A stretch of DNA of 64,000 bases from Coffea arabica. Its lineage: Eukaryota; Streptophyta; Magnoliopsida; Gentianales; Rubiaceae. Location of the stretch: NCBI RefSeq assembly GCF_036785885.1, contig NC_092320.1, positions 16,493,557-16,557,556 on the forward strand. The letters are read 5' to 3'. Shown in pieces: positions 11,507 through 21,505 of the stretch (positions are counted from its first letter, which is position 1; each line of letters begins with the position of its first letter). Made by a program: the position numbers and the translations under genes. The notes under the pieces are model-generated. The model was not told where the DNA came from. It did no database searches and worked only from the letters and a program-made list of their open reading frames with translations.

Positions 11507-13276
11507 ATGGGAACGCCGGCGTTTCCTAATCTCGGGAAGCATTGCAGCGTCGAGGATTGTCGGCTGATCGATTTTCTACCGTTCACTTGCGATTCCTGTC
11601 ACCAGGTTGGTTTCTATATTTCAATTTACGTTTTTGGGCTTTTCTTTCTTTCGCCTTTTTGACAAGAAATGTTTTGGTATCTGACAAGCAATTTTTTGGC
11701 GATGTGTAGCTAAATACTTCGGAGAAGTAGATGAATCAGCGCAATAGAATACATAGGTTTTCTTTTATTTTTTTTCTCAATTTATTGTTGTTTTCTCGAT
11801 TCTGTGTGATACAGATAGTTGCATTATGTTATTGATCTTGATCTTCATCATGACCGGGTGTTTTTTGGTGTTCTGCGTGCAATGTGTTACCGTTTCTTTT
11901 GATTTTTTTTTTAATTGAACGTTGTTTGTTTTGGAAAATGTGGCTGTGCTTCTTGTACTCGAGATTTTAATGCAAACAGACGCGCAGAGCCACGAACACC
12001 CCTTTGTGTTAGGTATACTGTGAAGTATGTTGGTCTGCTTGTTGCTTAATGAAGGATCTAACTGGGAAAACTGTGGGTTTTTTTGAAAACGGAATGCGAA
12101 AAAGAAACGAAAGGGAAGTAGTGGGATCCGTTTCCCAGTTTTTAACAGCTATATGGGCAAGAATCATACTGAGGAAACAATATCAACAGTTAAAGAGTTA
12201 TCTTTTGATCAAAGTATGGGAAGTTCAAATCCCTAAGTTCGATGTTTAGAGGGCAAATCAGAATTTCACTTTCTGTCTTATGCTAGCTTTTTTGCTTCAT
12301 GTGTGTTTCCTGGATTCTGTTGGTATCTTTCTTTCTTCATGGTTATAGTTTTCTGCATTATTTCTCTCTGAAGGTGGTGAACTTACGAAAACAATTCTCT
12401 TGTATGCTTTGACATCTATTGCAGTTGAGTTGATGTCTTCTGTGTTCTTTTAATTGTCATGATTGATTGAATTTTTCCTTAAACTAACCTGGTTACACCA
12501 TCTCCTGGCAGGTGTTCTGTTTAGAGCACCGAAGCTATGGTAGACACCACTGTCCGAAAGCCAACAAGAACGATGTGACTGTTGTAGTTTGCCCTCTGTG
12601 TGCAAAAGGAGTTCGTCTAATTCCTGACGAAAATCCAAATATCACCTGGGAGTCACATGTAAACATTGAATGTGACCCTTCGAATTATGATAAGGTCACC
12701 AAGAAAAGAAAATGTCCTGTGTCAGGCTGTAGAGAGATCTTAAGCTTTTCTAACAAAATTAGGTGCAAGGATTGCACAATAGAACATTGTTTGAAACACC
12801 GTTTTGGGCCAGATCATAGATGTCCCGGACCTAAGAAGATAGAATCAACTTTTCAGTTTAGCAGCTTTTTAAGCAGTGGTAAACAACAGTCAAAGCAAAA
12901 TCCAGTTTCGTCTTCTTCTAGCTGGGCATCAAGTTTATTCAGGGTAGCTTCGTCAGTTCGGGCTACAGCTGAATCTGGAGTGGCAAGATTGAGCAGTGAT
13001 TTCAAAGACATTCTGCAGGGGTCGGGCAGCAGCGGCGGTAGTAGCAGCACGAGCCATGGGGGAAGCACGAGCGGGCAGGTGGAGCAATGTCCACAGTGCA
13101 ATTTAAGATTCTCATCCGTAATGGATCTAGTAAACCATGTAGAGAGAGTCCATGAAAGAAATGGTGTAATGAAAGTTACACTTGATGTCTGCCCCAAATG
13201 TAGCAAAGGCTTTCGTGATCCTGTGTCTTTGGTGGAACATGTTGAGAGGGAACACCGAGGAACTTCGAAAGCTTAG
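11507..13276 (+). CDS. SAP11: AN1- and C2H2-type zinc-finger stress-associated protein (SAP11/SAP13 type)
   Basis: Two exons, 11507-11605 and 12512-13276, joined in phase 0 across a 906-bp GT-AG intron (donor CACCAG|GTTGGT, acceptor CTGGCAG|GTG), give 287 residues. Exon 1 ([18 protein letters not shown]...) holds the first half of AN1 finger 1, which the splice completes: Cys 13, 18, 28, 31, 36, His 39, 45, Cys 47. AN1 finger 2 spans about Cys101-Cys137. A Ser/Gly-rich linker (about 155-220) leads to two C2H2 fingers (226-247 and 260-281), both CX2CX12HX4H. This AN1-AN1-C2H2-C2H2 order and length match the Arabidopsis SAP11/SAP13 class; which of the two is closer is uncertain. Family members are linked to stress responses and ubiquitin-related control; the exact partner is not shown by sequence. 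Confidence 0.92.
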
Positions 13277-14228
13277 CGAGTAATCACTGGAACGGAATAG
13301 TATTCCCTGTAAAAGATTTTTGTGATAATATACTGATTTCATTCTTTCAATGCTTCTCTTGGAAAACATACTGAATTGAGATTGTGCATGTGTTTCAGTT
13401 TTTTTTTTCCCGTTAAAGTCAAGTAGAGCTTGGTCTTTTATTTTACAATGATCATTGGATTTCAAGATTAGATGAGTTCTATTGTGCATTCAATGAACGT
13501 GTAGATGGCAAAGGAGAAAGCAGGACAGAATTGTTCTGATACTTCAGAAATTTTAAAGGGGCATCAGATTGGACTTTATTGCATAATCTATCGTAATTCT
13601 TTAGGTTTTTTTATATAAATTGCTCCCCTTCCAAGTCAATAAGGAATCCATGCGGCTTTAGTTAAGTTCAACCGTTCAGATGTTAAACTCTGTTCCTTAG
13701 CCTTTGCTTTCCCTTTTACGTCAGATCTTGTTTACGTGCATGTGACTAATATCAGGTTCCTGAACCCAGAAATAGGTAGCAAATTCGATTCCATATAACA
13801 GAGTTATAAGTTAAATTTTTTGAAGGCAAGAGATTGTTTTCAGTTCAATAAACATACGTGAACTCATTTAGATTTCAGGAAGATAAATTGAAAGTATCAG
13901 TAAATAAATTGAGTAGTGATTAATGCAAGTAAATCAACAACTATGTGGAACATCAATTTGTTTTGGCATGAGTACCAAAACATTAGGAAAGAACAAAAGT
14001 AGAATTCAATGTCCTAGTAAGTTTTATTACTAATATTTAATCATAGTTAATTACGGTCCAAAACATTAGGAAAGAATTCAATACTACATTTACTTTACAA
14101 GACTATCAAACAGAGCAACGTCCACGCAATTGAGCTTTGGTTGTCCATCTCATGCATAACCTGCCGGGCTCTCTCGGTAGTCTCGATTTTTTAGTTCATT
14201 AACAAACGATTCAAAGGGATGATGAGCC
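13277..14228. other. Spacer between the SAP gene and the first protease
   Basis: 3' flank of the SAP gene (poly-T near 13400) and upstream region of the protease at 14337. AT-rich; no gene or element recognised. Confidence 0.5.
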
Positions 14229-14236
14229 TATAAATA
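14229..14236 (+). promoter_or_regulatory. TATA box of the protease gene at 14337
   Basis: TATAAATA about 100 bp before the ATG. The same octamer, in a similar context, precedes the protease pseudogene and the amplified protease copies. Confidence 0.72.
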
Positions 14237-14336
14237 CCCTTTACTCCATGTTAAATGCACGGTGCCTTCTCATTTATATCCCTAAGAGTTCAAGTCATTT
14301 GCACCATCCTATCTTTGTTTCTTTGAGCTCTCAAGC

Positions 14337-15472
14337 ATGGCTTCGATAGCAACATCAAAGCTTATTTTTACTGCATTCTTGATGCTGACAGTGTTGGCTT
14401 CTCAGGCTGTGTGCCGCAACTTGAACGAAGCCTCAATGATTGAGAAACACGAGCAGTGGATGGCGCAATATGGCCGTGTTTACAAGAATGAGGCAGAGAA
14501 GGGAAATAGGTACAAGATTTTCAAGGAAAATGTGGAGTTCATTGAATCATTCAATAAGGCTGGGACTAAGTCTTACAAGTTAGGCATCAACCAGTTTGCT
14601 GATTTGACAAATGTAGAGTTCAGAGCAGCACGCAATGGCTACAAACCAAAGGAATGTAAAGGAACACTGTTTAGGTATGAGAATGTAAGTGCAGTTCCAG
14701 CTGCCATGGACTGGAGAAAGAAGGGTGCAGTTACAGGAATCAAGGACCAAGGGCAATGCGGTAAGCTAAAATAGCCATCATTTTACAAATTATTATTTAT
14801 GTATCATCAAATCTTCCCAAAGTCATATTGTTTATGATTTTTGGCTAACAATCAATTCCCCTTGAACATGAAATATTAGGTTGTTGCTGGGCATTTTCAG
14901 CTGTTGCAGCCACAGAAGGAATTCACCAGCTTAAAACTGGCAAGTTGATCTCCTTGTCTGAGCAAGAGCTAGTGGACTGTGACACTGCGGGTGAAGATCA
15001 AGGCTGCAATGGAGGTCTCATGGATGATGCATTTACCTTCATAATCAACAACAAAGGTCTTACTACTGAAGCCAATTATCCATATCAAGCAGTTGATGGA
15101 ACTTGCAATACAAACAAAGAAGCTAAACCTGCTGCCAAAATCACTGGATTTGAAGATGTCCCTGCAAACAATGAGGCTGCACTCTTGAAGGCTGTGGCCA
15201 ATCAACCCGTTTCAGTTGCCATTGACGCTAGTGGCTCTGCCTTCCAATTCTATTCAAGCGGCGTCTTCACTGGTGATTGTGGTACTGAATTAGACCATGG
15301 TGTGACAGCCGTTGGGTATGGTAAAAGCTCTGATGGAACTAAATATTGGTTAGTTAAGAATTCATGGGGAACTAGCTGGGGTGAGAATGGATACATTTTG
15401 ATGCAAAGAGACATCGATGCTAAAGAAGGTCTCTGTGGCATTGCCATGCAATCCTCTTACCCTACTGCTTAA
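14337..15472 (+). CDS. Papain-type cysteine protease, senescence-associated SAG39/SAG12-like
   Basis: Exons 14337-14760 and 14880-15472, with a 119-bp GT-AG intron in phase 1 inside the active-site glycine codon, give 338 residues. Residues 1-25 are a signal peptide. About 35-95 is the I29 inhibitory propeptide with an ERFNIN helix ([20 protein letters not shown]) and a GINQFAD motif. The mature C1A peptidase starts near residue 120. Oxyanion Gln138, catalytic Cys144 (QCGCCWAF; Cys in place of the commoner Ser before the catalytic Cys is usual in SAG12 relatives), His281 ([11 protein letters not shown]) and Asn302 ([13 protein letters not shown]) are all present. It should be secreted or sent to the vacuole as a zymogen, cut at acid pH, and degrade protein during senescence or stress; SAG39 naming is by family resemblance. 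No defects seen. Confidence 0.93.
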
Positions 15473-16428
15473 TTACAAGTCAAAAAAATTGCTGAAGCTA
15501 CCCTTATACAAGAGCTTTGCTTTGTCTGTTGACTACAGCTCTGTGTATTCTGATGTCAAGTGATTGTTGTATATTTTAAGGTTGCTATCCACCTAATTAT
15601 GTACATGAAATTCAGTATCTTGTGATATAATGCATGTTAATTTCTATCCTTTTATAAGAAAGTTTACTTCGAAGGGGTGAACTTTTTAATATATGTTTAA
15701 GACTTAATATGTGAAATAAATATCTTCAAGTTTTGGCGTGGGCAAAAGTTTAAATTTATAAAAATAAAATTTTCAATTTTCTAAGGGAGAAAACCTTTTT
15801 CTAAAACTTTCTGCCCCTCCACACCCTAGTTTTGTCCGTATTGATGACATTAATTGGACTTGGACAGTCATATTTGGGTAAAAAACCAATTTGACTGTAA
15901 TTAAATCATATACGGTCCCTTGAAAAATATAATCTTGATCATGCAAAAGTTACTATTGATGCACCATATTCGTAGTGAAAATACTGAATTAATCCACAAC
16001 TCTCTAGCAAAAGATTTATGTATTAACACGACTATTACAGCGAGACCCCATTTAACTATTACTCCCAGTTTCTCCAAGTGCATTTCTAGGACTATCAAAT
16101 ATTGACAAGATATATTGCATATTTTTGTCAAATATGCAGCTAGAAGAATGCCATCATTAGCCTTTGGGATCATATAAATTGATTGGGCTTTGGATTTTTT
16201 CTGTTTTTCTAGAAATGAGTTTTTTCCCCTTACATAATGACGAACAAACTAGTGAAAAAGGACTAAATAAGTAATGATCGTTTGACATTGTCCAAATACA
16301 GTACCGGGAGATATCCATGAAACTTTACTCAGTTCCGTTTCCCAAATTCATTCTTATACCACTCTATGCTGCTGGTTCTGTTTGATGTTGAAGACGAGAA
16401 AGATTTTTCTACAAACAAAGAAAGATAT
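15473..16428. other. Spacer downstream of the protease
   Basis: 3' UTR region (long AT-rich tail, possible poly-A signals) and gene-free DNA. Short frames at 15901-16173 and 15920-16105 are on opposite strands of the same AT-rich stretch and unsupported. Confidence 0.45.
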
Positions 16429-16441
16429 ATGGATGCTGATA

Positions 16442-16620
16442 GCCATCAGGAGAAGGGATTAATCCCTCCCTGAGTGTAGGCAGGGATCGGATCCTCTGCC
16501 TGCATTTTAGGTGCATTTGCCAGTTTCTTGGTTTCACTTCCGGAAGGTGCTTAAATACACCCATCTGGTTCTTCTCCATCTTCCTTGCCCTAATTAATAT
16601 ACGGCTAGTTCTAAAAAAAA
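16442..16620 (+). mobile_element. Poly-A-tailed retroposon (SINE-like or LINE 3' end), copy A
   Basis: The segment ends in an A run (16613-16620) and is flanked by near-identical 13-mers, ATGGATGCTGATA (16429-16441) and ATGGATGTTGATA (16621-16633), as expected of a target duplication. Its last ~60 bp resemble those of the next copy (ACCCATCTGGTTCTTCTCC versus ACCCGTTTGGTCCATCTCC). No A/B boxes were found, so a LINE 3' fragment is equally possible. Confidence 0.5.
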
Positions 16621-16633
16621 ATGGATGTTGATA

Positions 16634-16721
16634 TCTTAAGTATACCCGTTTGGTCCATCTCCATTCTCCTTCCCCTAATATAAGACCAAATGTAATTGTT
16701 GTATTCAAAAAAAAAAAAAAA
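16634..16721 (+). mobile_element. Poly-A-tailed retroposon, copy B (short)
   Basis: Related to copy A in its 3' part and ending in a 15-base A run, followed by a third version of the flanking word (GGATGCTAATAT). It forms a two-copy tandem separated by the shared flank. Confidence 0.45.
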
Positions 16722-17212
16722 GGATGCTAATATCGTTTAAGATAAAGAAGTTCATTAAACAATAGCTTCAAAAACTGACAAGGTCCTGCACCTCATTTTG
16801 GCAAAGTTCGAATTCGGAAAAAAATTTTTGATGTTGGTTTCTAATTTTGCTAATGTTTTAAAGAAAAGCCTAAATTTTTTAGTAACTTGCCAATCAGATA
16901 TGACAATTTGGCTATCCAATTTTGTTTTCTTTTATCAGAGAAATTAAATGGATCCTCAGATCATCACAAGTTGATTCAGTATATTAAACATAAAACTAAA
17001 AAAAAATTAATAAGGTCATTCAGTTTCTGGCTAGTGTGGAAGATCTAATTCGGAATATGGTAGATGTTAGTTCACATCTTTTATCAATGTTTTTAAGACA
17101 AGTTCATACTTGTTTCTAGTTTAGTTTAGTCTTGTAGTTAATGACTACAGAAATGCATTATACGAATTGAAGATTTTGTAAATAAAGCCTCACTTTAGCA
17201 TTAATCAATGCG
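16722..17212. other. Spacer with no gene seen
   Basis: AT-rich DNA between the retroposons and the next MITE. No inverted repeat or coding segment was recognised. Confidence 0.4.
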
Positions 17213-17759
17213 AGAATTGCAGTTTTGGTCCCTAATGTTTGGTTTGTGTGTCAAATTAATTGATCCCTAATATTTCGACCAAAACAAATCCACCCCAAAG
17301 TTTGTGTTTTGAGGCCAATTTAGGACAGCTAACAGAAATAGAAAAATGACCAATTGTCAATACTAAATTTGAGGCTAACTATACAAAAGAAAGAAACATA
17401 TACTATATTATTAGCAAGAATAAATGAAATAAAATAAAAACAAAGAAAAAGAAGTTTAATTAGAATTATTATTACCCGTTTAACACTATTTCATTCTAAT
17501 TTGTATCTCAATTCATGCTAAAACCCTTAATATCACGATTTAAAAATGAGAAAAATATAATGATTTGAAATCAAAATATTGGGGGGACTAAAAGTGCAAA
17601 GTCAAAATTGTTGATTAACGGCAATTTGATATTAATTGTTAGTCATTATTGTATTTCCATCAATTGTCCTAAATTTGTCTAAAATCACAAATTTTGGGCA
17701 CTCAATGTGGTTTGGCTGAAACATTGGGGACCAATTTGATACACAGACCAAAATTACAA
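17213..17759. mobile_element. MITE with ~130-bp terminal inverted repeats, split near its right end
   Basis: Left arm 17213-~17345 (AGAATTGCAGTTTTGGTC...) matches the reverse complement of ~17640-17759. The last few bases of the right terminus (AATTCT, about 20801-20806) now lie beyond the foldback element, whose 9-bp target AAATTACAA is part of this terminus. Interior AT-rich, no coding. The element's own target duplication is not clear. Confidence 0.65.
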
Positions 17760-17984
17760 GGAAAAATTATCGGTTTCATCCTTCACATTTCACAAAAATA
17801 TTCTTTTCGTCCCTCACTTTTAAAATGAACCAATTTGTCCTTGACATTTAAAAACTAAAATTATTACATCCTGAATCCAAATTTCAATCTGAATCAAACC
17901 ACCAATTAACTGGCTAATTTCTTAGATTATAGGTAAAAAAAAAAAACAATCGGTCAATTGTACATCTGACAGGTTAGTTTTTTG

Positions 17985-18228
17985 AAACTATAGCGGCCGT
18001 GCCGATTCAGCACGGCCGCATGATTTTTTTTTAAAAAAAAAAAGCAGTCAGTGGGTCAAAAAGGCTTCGGTCAGGCGCCTGACAGTCAAATGTCAGGCAC
18101 CTGACGCCTTTTGACTGCCAGGCACATGACGGTTTTTTTTCAATAAGCTGTCAGAAGCCGTGCCCAGTCAGCACGGCTGCTGACAGTTTTTGAAAAAAAG
18201 AGAGCGTGGCGTCAGGTGCCTGACATTT
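17985..18228. repeat. GC-rich palindrome cluster, left arm
   Basis: Several short palindromes occur in close order: CGGCCGTGCCGATTCAGCAC-type, GTCAGGCGCCTGAC (18070-18083), CAGGCACCTG and GCCGTGCCCAGTCAGCACGGC. The counterpart is at about 19885-20145 in the other arm (same 14-mer at 20006-20019). Confidence 0.75.
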
Positions 18229-18229
18229 G

Positions 18230-18780
18230 ACTAATATATAATTTATATTATATTATATATAATTTATATAGTATATAATATTTATATAAATATATTATAA
18301 ATGTATAAAAAAAATTTTAAATAAATTTTTTTTATAATATGTATAAATAATTATATTAGATATAATACATAATATAAATGTATATCATAAATATACATTA
18401 ATATATATTTTTTGTATAAATGTACAATATATAATATATAATAATATAATTTATATAGTATATAATATTTATATAAATATATTACAAATATATAAAAGTA
18501 TTTTGTAAAGAAAATAAAATATTTATAATATGTATAAATAAATATATAAATATATAATATATAAATATTTAATATACATTAATAATAATTATAAATATAT
18601 AATATTATAAATATATAATATATACAATATACATTAATATTAATTATAAATATTCTAATATTATAAATATGGTGTTTTTATAATATTTCAATTAATAATA
18701 TTTATTGTATATTTCATTATATAAATATTTATATAATTTATAACTTATAAATATATTTCATTATATTAATTCCTGCTTAT
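18230..18780. repeat. AT-only low-complexity tract of the foldback arm
   Basis: Almost pure A/T with recurring ATATAATATAT words; mirrored at about 19370-19880. No gene. Confidence 0.8.
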
Positions 18781-20235
18781 TAGAATACATGAATCTTTCT
18801 TTAATTAACAACTATTATGCATTTGATAATGATTTAATAATAATACAAAATTTAAGTAAAAAATCATGTTCTATTTACAATACAAAGGCATCTAGGGACA
18901 TGAATAATGAGGTTAGGTGAATGTATTTATTTTAAAAATTAATAAATTGAACAGTGGTAGGGTCCTGGCGTGAGCCCATGAACAAAATTTAAATGGTATT
19001 CTAACTCTATTTTATTCATTTATGTATAATCTCCGCCAAAATAGTCGCTTATATAGTTTTTATAATAATTTTAGTAAACTAGAATTTCACAGCCATCCTA
19101 AATAAATTTCATTAATTTAATTTTCAAAATCACCTGATTAAACTAAATTTTAACCATAATCCTAAATATACTTCAATTTATTAATTTTTAAAATAAATAC
19201 ATTCACCTAACCTCATTATTCATGTCCCTAGATGCCTTTGTATTGTAAATAGAACATGATTTTTTACTTAAATTTTGTATTATTATTAAATCATTATCAA
19301 ATGCATAATAGTTGTTAATTAAAGAAAGATTCATGTATTCTAATAAGCAGGAATTAATATAATGAAATATATTTATAAGTTATAAATTATATAAATATTT
19401 ATATAATGAAATATACAATAAATATTATTAATTGAAATATTATAAAAACACCATATTTATAATATTAGAATATTTATAATTAATATTAATGTATATTGTA
19501 TATATTATATATTCATAATTATTATTAATGTATATTATGTATATTAAATATTTATATATTATATATTTATATATTTATTTATACATATTATAAATATTTT
19601 ATTTTATTTACAAAATACTTTTATATATTTGTAATATATTTATATAAATATTATATACTATATAAATTATATTATTATATATTATATATTGTACATTTAT
19701 ACAAAAAATATATATTAATGTATATTTATAATATACATTTATATTATGTATTATATCTAATATAATTATTTATACATATTATAAAAAAATTTTATTTAAA
19801 ATTTTTTTTATACATTTATAATATATTTATATAAATATTATATACTATATAAATTATATATAATATAATATAAATTATATATTAGTCAAATGTCAAGCAC
19901 CTGACGCCAAAAAGGCGTCAGGTGCCTGACGCTCTCTTTTTTTCAAAAACTGTCAGCAGCCGTGCTGACTGGGCACGGCTGCTGACAGCTTATTGAAAAA
20001 AAACCGTCAGGCGCCTGACTGTCAAAAGGCGTCAGGTGCCTGACATTTGACTGTCAGGCGCATGACCAAAGCCTTTTTGACCCACTGACTGCTTTTTTTT
20101 AAAAAAAAAAAAATCATGCGGTCGTGCTGAGTCAGCACAGCCGCTATAGTTTCAGAAAACCAACCTGTCAGATGTACAATTGACGGATTGTTTTTTTTTT
20201 TACCTATAATCTAAGAAATTAGCCCAATTAACTTG

Positions 20236-20638
20236 ATTACAAATTTTGAGGGTGTAATTGGTAGATCACTTGGTTAACTCAACTTGATATTCATGTGAAA
20301 TTTAATTAACCTAAAAATAAAAAATTATAACATAAAAAAGAAAGATTAATCTTTTCTACATTATCATTGTATACACTGACGGTTTTATGTACCGTCATAT
20401 CATTTTAATTTTAATTTAAACACCAAATTTTATATGTATGATACACATCTAGATTCACAAGCAGGCATACTAACGGTGCATGAAAAGATTTATAAAAAAA
20501 AAAAAAAAACTCTACTATTCCAAGATAGAGAATGACCTTTTATGTTATAATTTTTAATTTTTTGGTTTAATAAATGTCATGTGAATATGATGAAGTTGAC
20601 CGAATGATCTATCAATTTTATTTTCGAAATTTATTACT
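20236..20638. mobile_element. Small MITE nested in the right foldback arm
   Basis: This stretch has no counterpart in the left arm, so it is an insertion. Its ends are inverted repeats of ~90 bp: GGTAGATCACTTGGTTAACT near 20260 against the complement of AGTTGACCGAATGATCTATC near 20594, both running on to AAAATTATAACATAAAA. Confidence 0.65.
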
Positions 20639-21384
20639 AGGTTATTGGATGATTTGATTCAGATTGAAAATTAGGTTCAGAGATGTAATAGTTTTAATTT
20701 TTAAATGTCATGAATGAATTTGTTTCATTTTAAAAGTGAGGGATGAAAAGAATATTTTTGCGAAATATGAGAGATGAAACATGTCATTTTCCCAAATTAC
20801 AATTCTGCCTGGATCAATACTTTGATCACAAAACTGTCCCAAAACCTTAAATACCGGACCCCTACGTTCTTGTCCCCGCTTAAAACGGTTTGTTGAATAT
20901 TATCTGATGTACTATTCTTCCACATAGTATTCTATGCCCTGTGAGCAGTGACTGTGACCAGCCAAAAAGAAAAAAAAAACACACCAATTAGATATGACGA
21001 TTTGGTAGTCCAATTTTCTTTCTTTTTTTTTTTTTTACTTAAGGTTCAAGGAGTTTCCGTTTGAATACAATTAGACTCTTGTGTGAATGTATTGATGAAG
21101 TTGGAAAATGTTAGAAACATATCAAAACTAGGATCCAAATTTCTTCTAACTTTTATGTTTAACCAGTAGTTCGCCAATGTCCAAAACACCAGGAAAGAGC
21201 TCAAGATTAGAATACAGATGAAAAACGGTCATATAGCATAAAATATGGTTTTAATGGAGCAACTTCTACGGAATCCTGGTTTGATAATCCATCTCTACCA
21301 TAACTTGCCGGGCTGTCTCAGTGGTCTTGAATTCAGTTCATTGCCAAGAAGACTTAACGAGGGATGCAGGTTAGAAATGAAGTC

Positions 21385-21392
21385 TATAAATA
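21385..21392 (+). promoter_or_regulatory. TATA box of the protease pseudogene
   Basis: TATAAATAGCTCCC context about 120 bp before the old ATG (21506), close to the TATAAATAGCTAGC of the amplified copies. Confidence 0.6.
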
Positions 21393-21505
21393 GCTCCCAA
21401 TAGCTATGGGGTCCAGTGTGCCTTCTCAATTTCATCCTCTATTTTCACTCCAGTATCAAGGAAATTTGCAGCCTCTGTGCGTTTGTTTCTTTGAACTACC
21501 AAGAA

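Larger units (their letters stand above)
17760..20793. mobile_element. Long-armed foldback DNA transposon, Mutator-like, non-autonomous
   Basis: Flanked by a perfect 9-bp direct repeat AAATTACAA (17751-17759 and 20794-20802), the target length typical of Mutator-like elements. Termini are GGAAAAATTA at the left and GGGAAAATGA on the complement at the right. The left arm (17760-18951) folds on the right arm (19172-20793) across a 220-bp loop (18952-19171). The right arm is longer because a smaller MITE sits in it (about 20236-20638). Each arm has, from outside in, a ~155-bp ordinary segment, a ~240-bp GC-rich block of palindromes, and ~700 bp of AT-rich sequence. No transposase frame remains. 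Arm similarity is high by eye, implying either recent origin or arm-to-arm conversion. Confidence 0.82.

Noticed and set aside
11135-11586. Short frames around the SAP start on both strands
   Set aside because: They overlap the 5' UTR and exon 1; the exon 1 frame is fixed by the AN1 cysteines and the splice phase.
12049-12249. 66-codon frame in the SAP intron
   Set aside because: Inside an intron with clear splice sites; no domain.
16409-16708. 99-codon minus-strand frame
   Set aside because: It runs across the two A-tailed retroposons and their poly-A tracts, with no protein resemblance.
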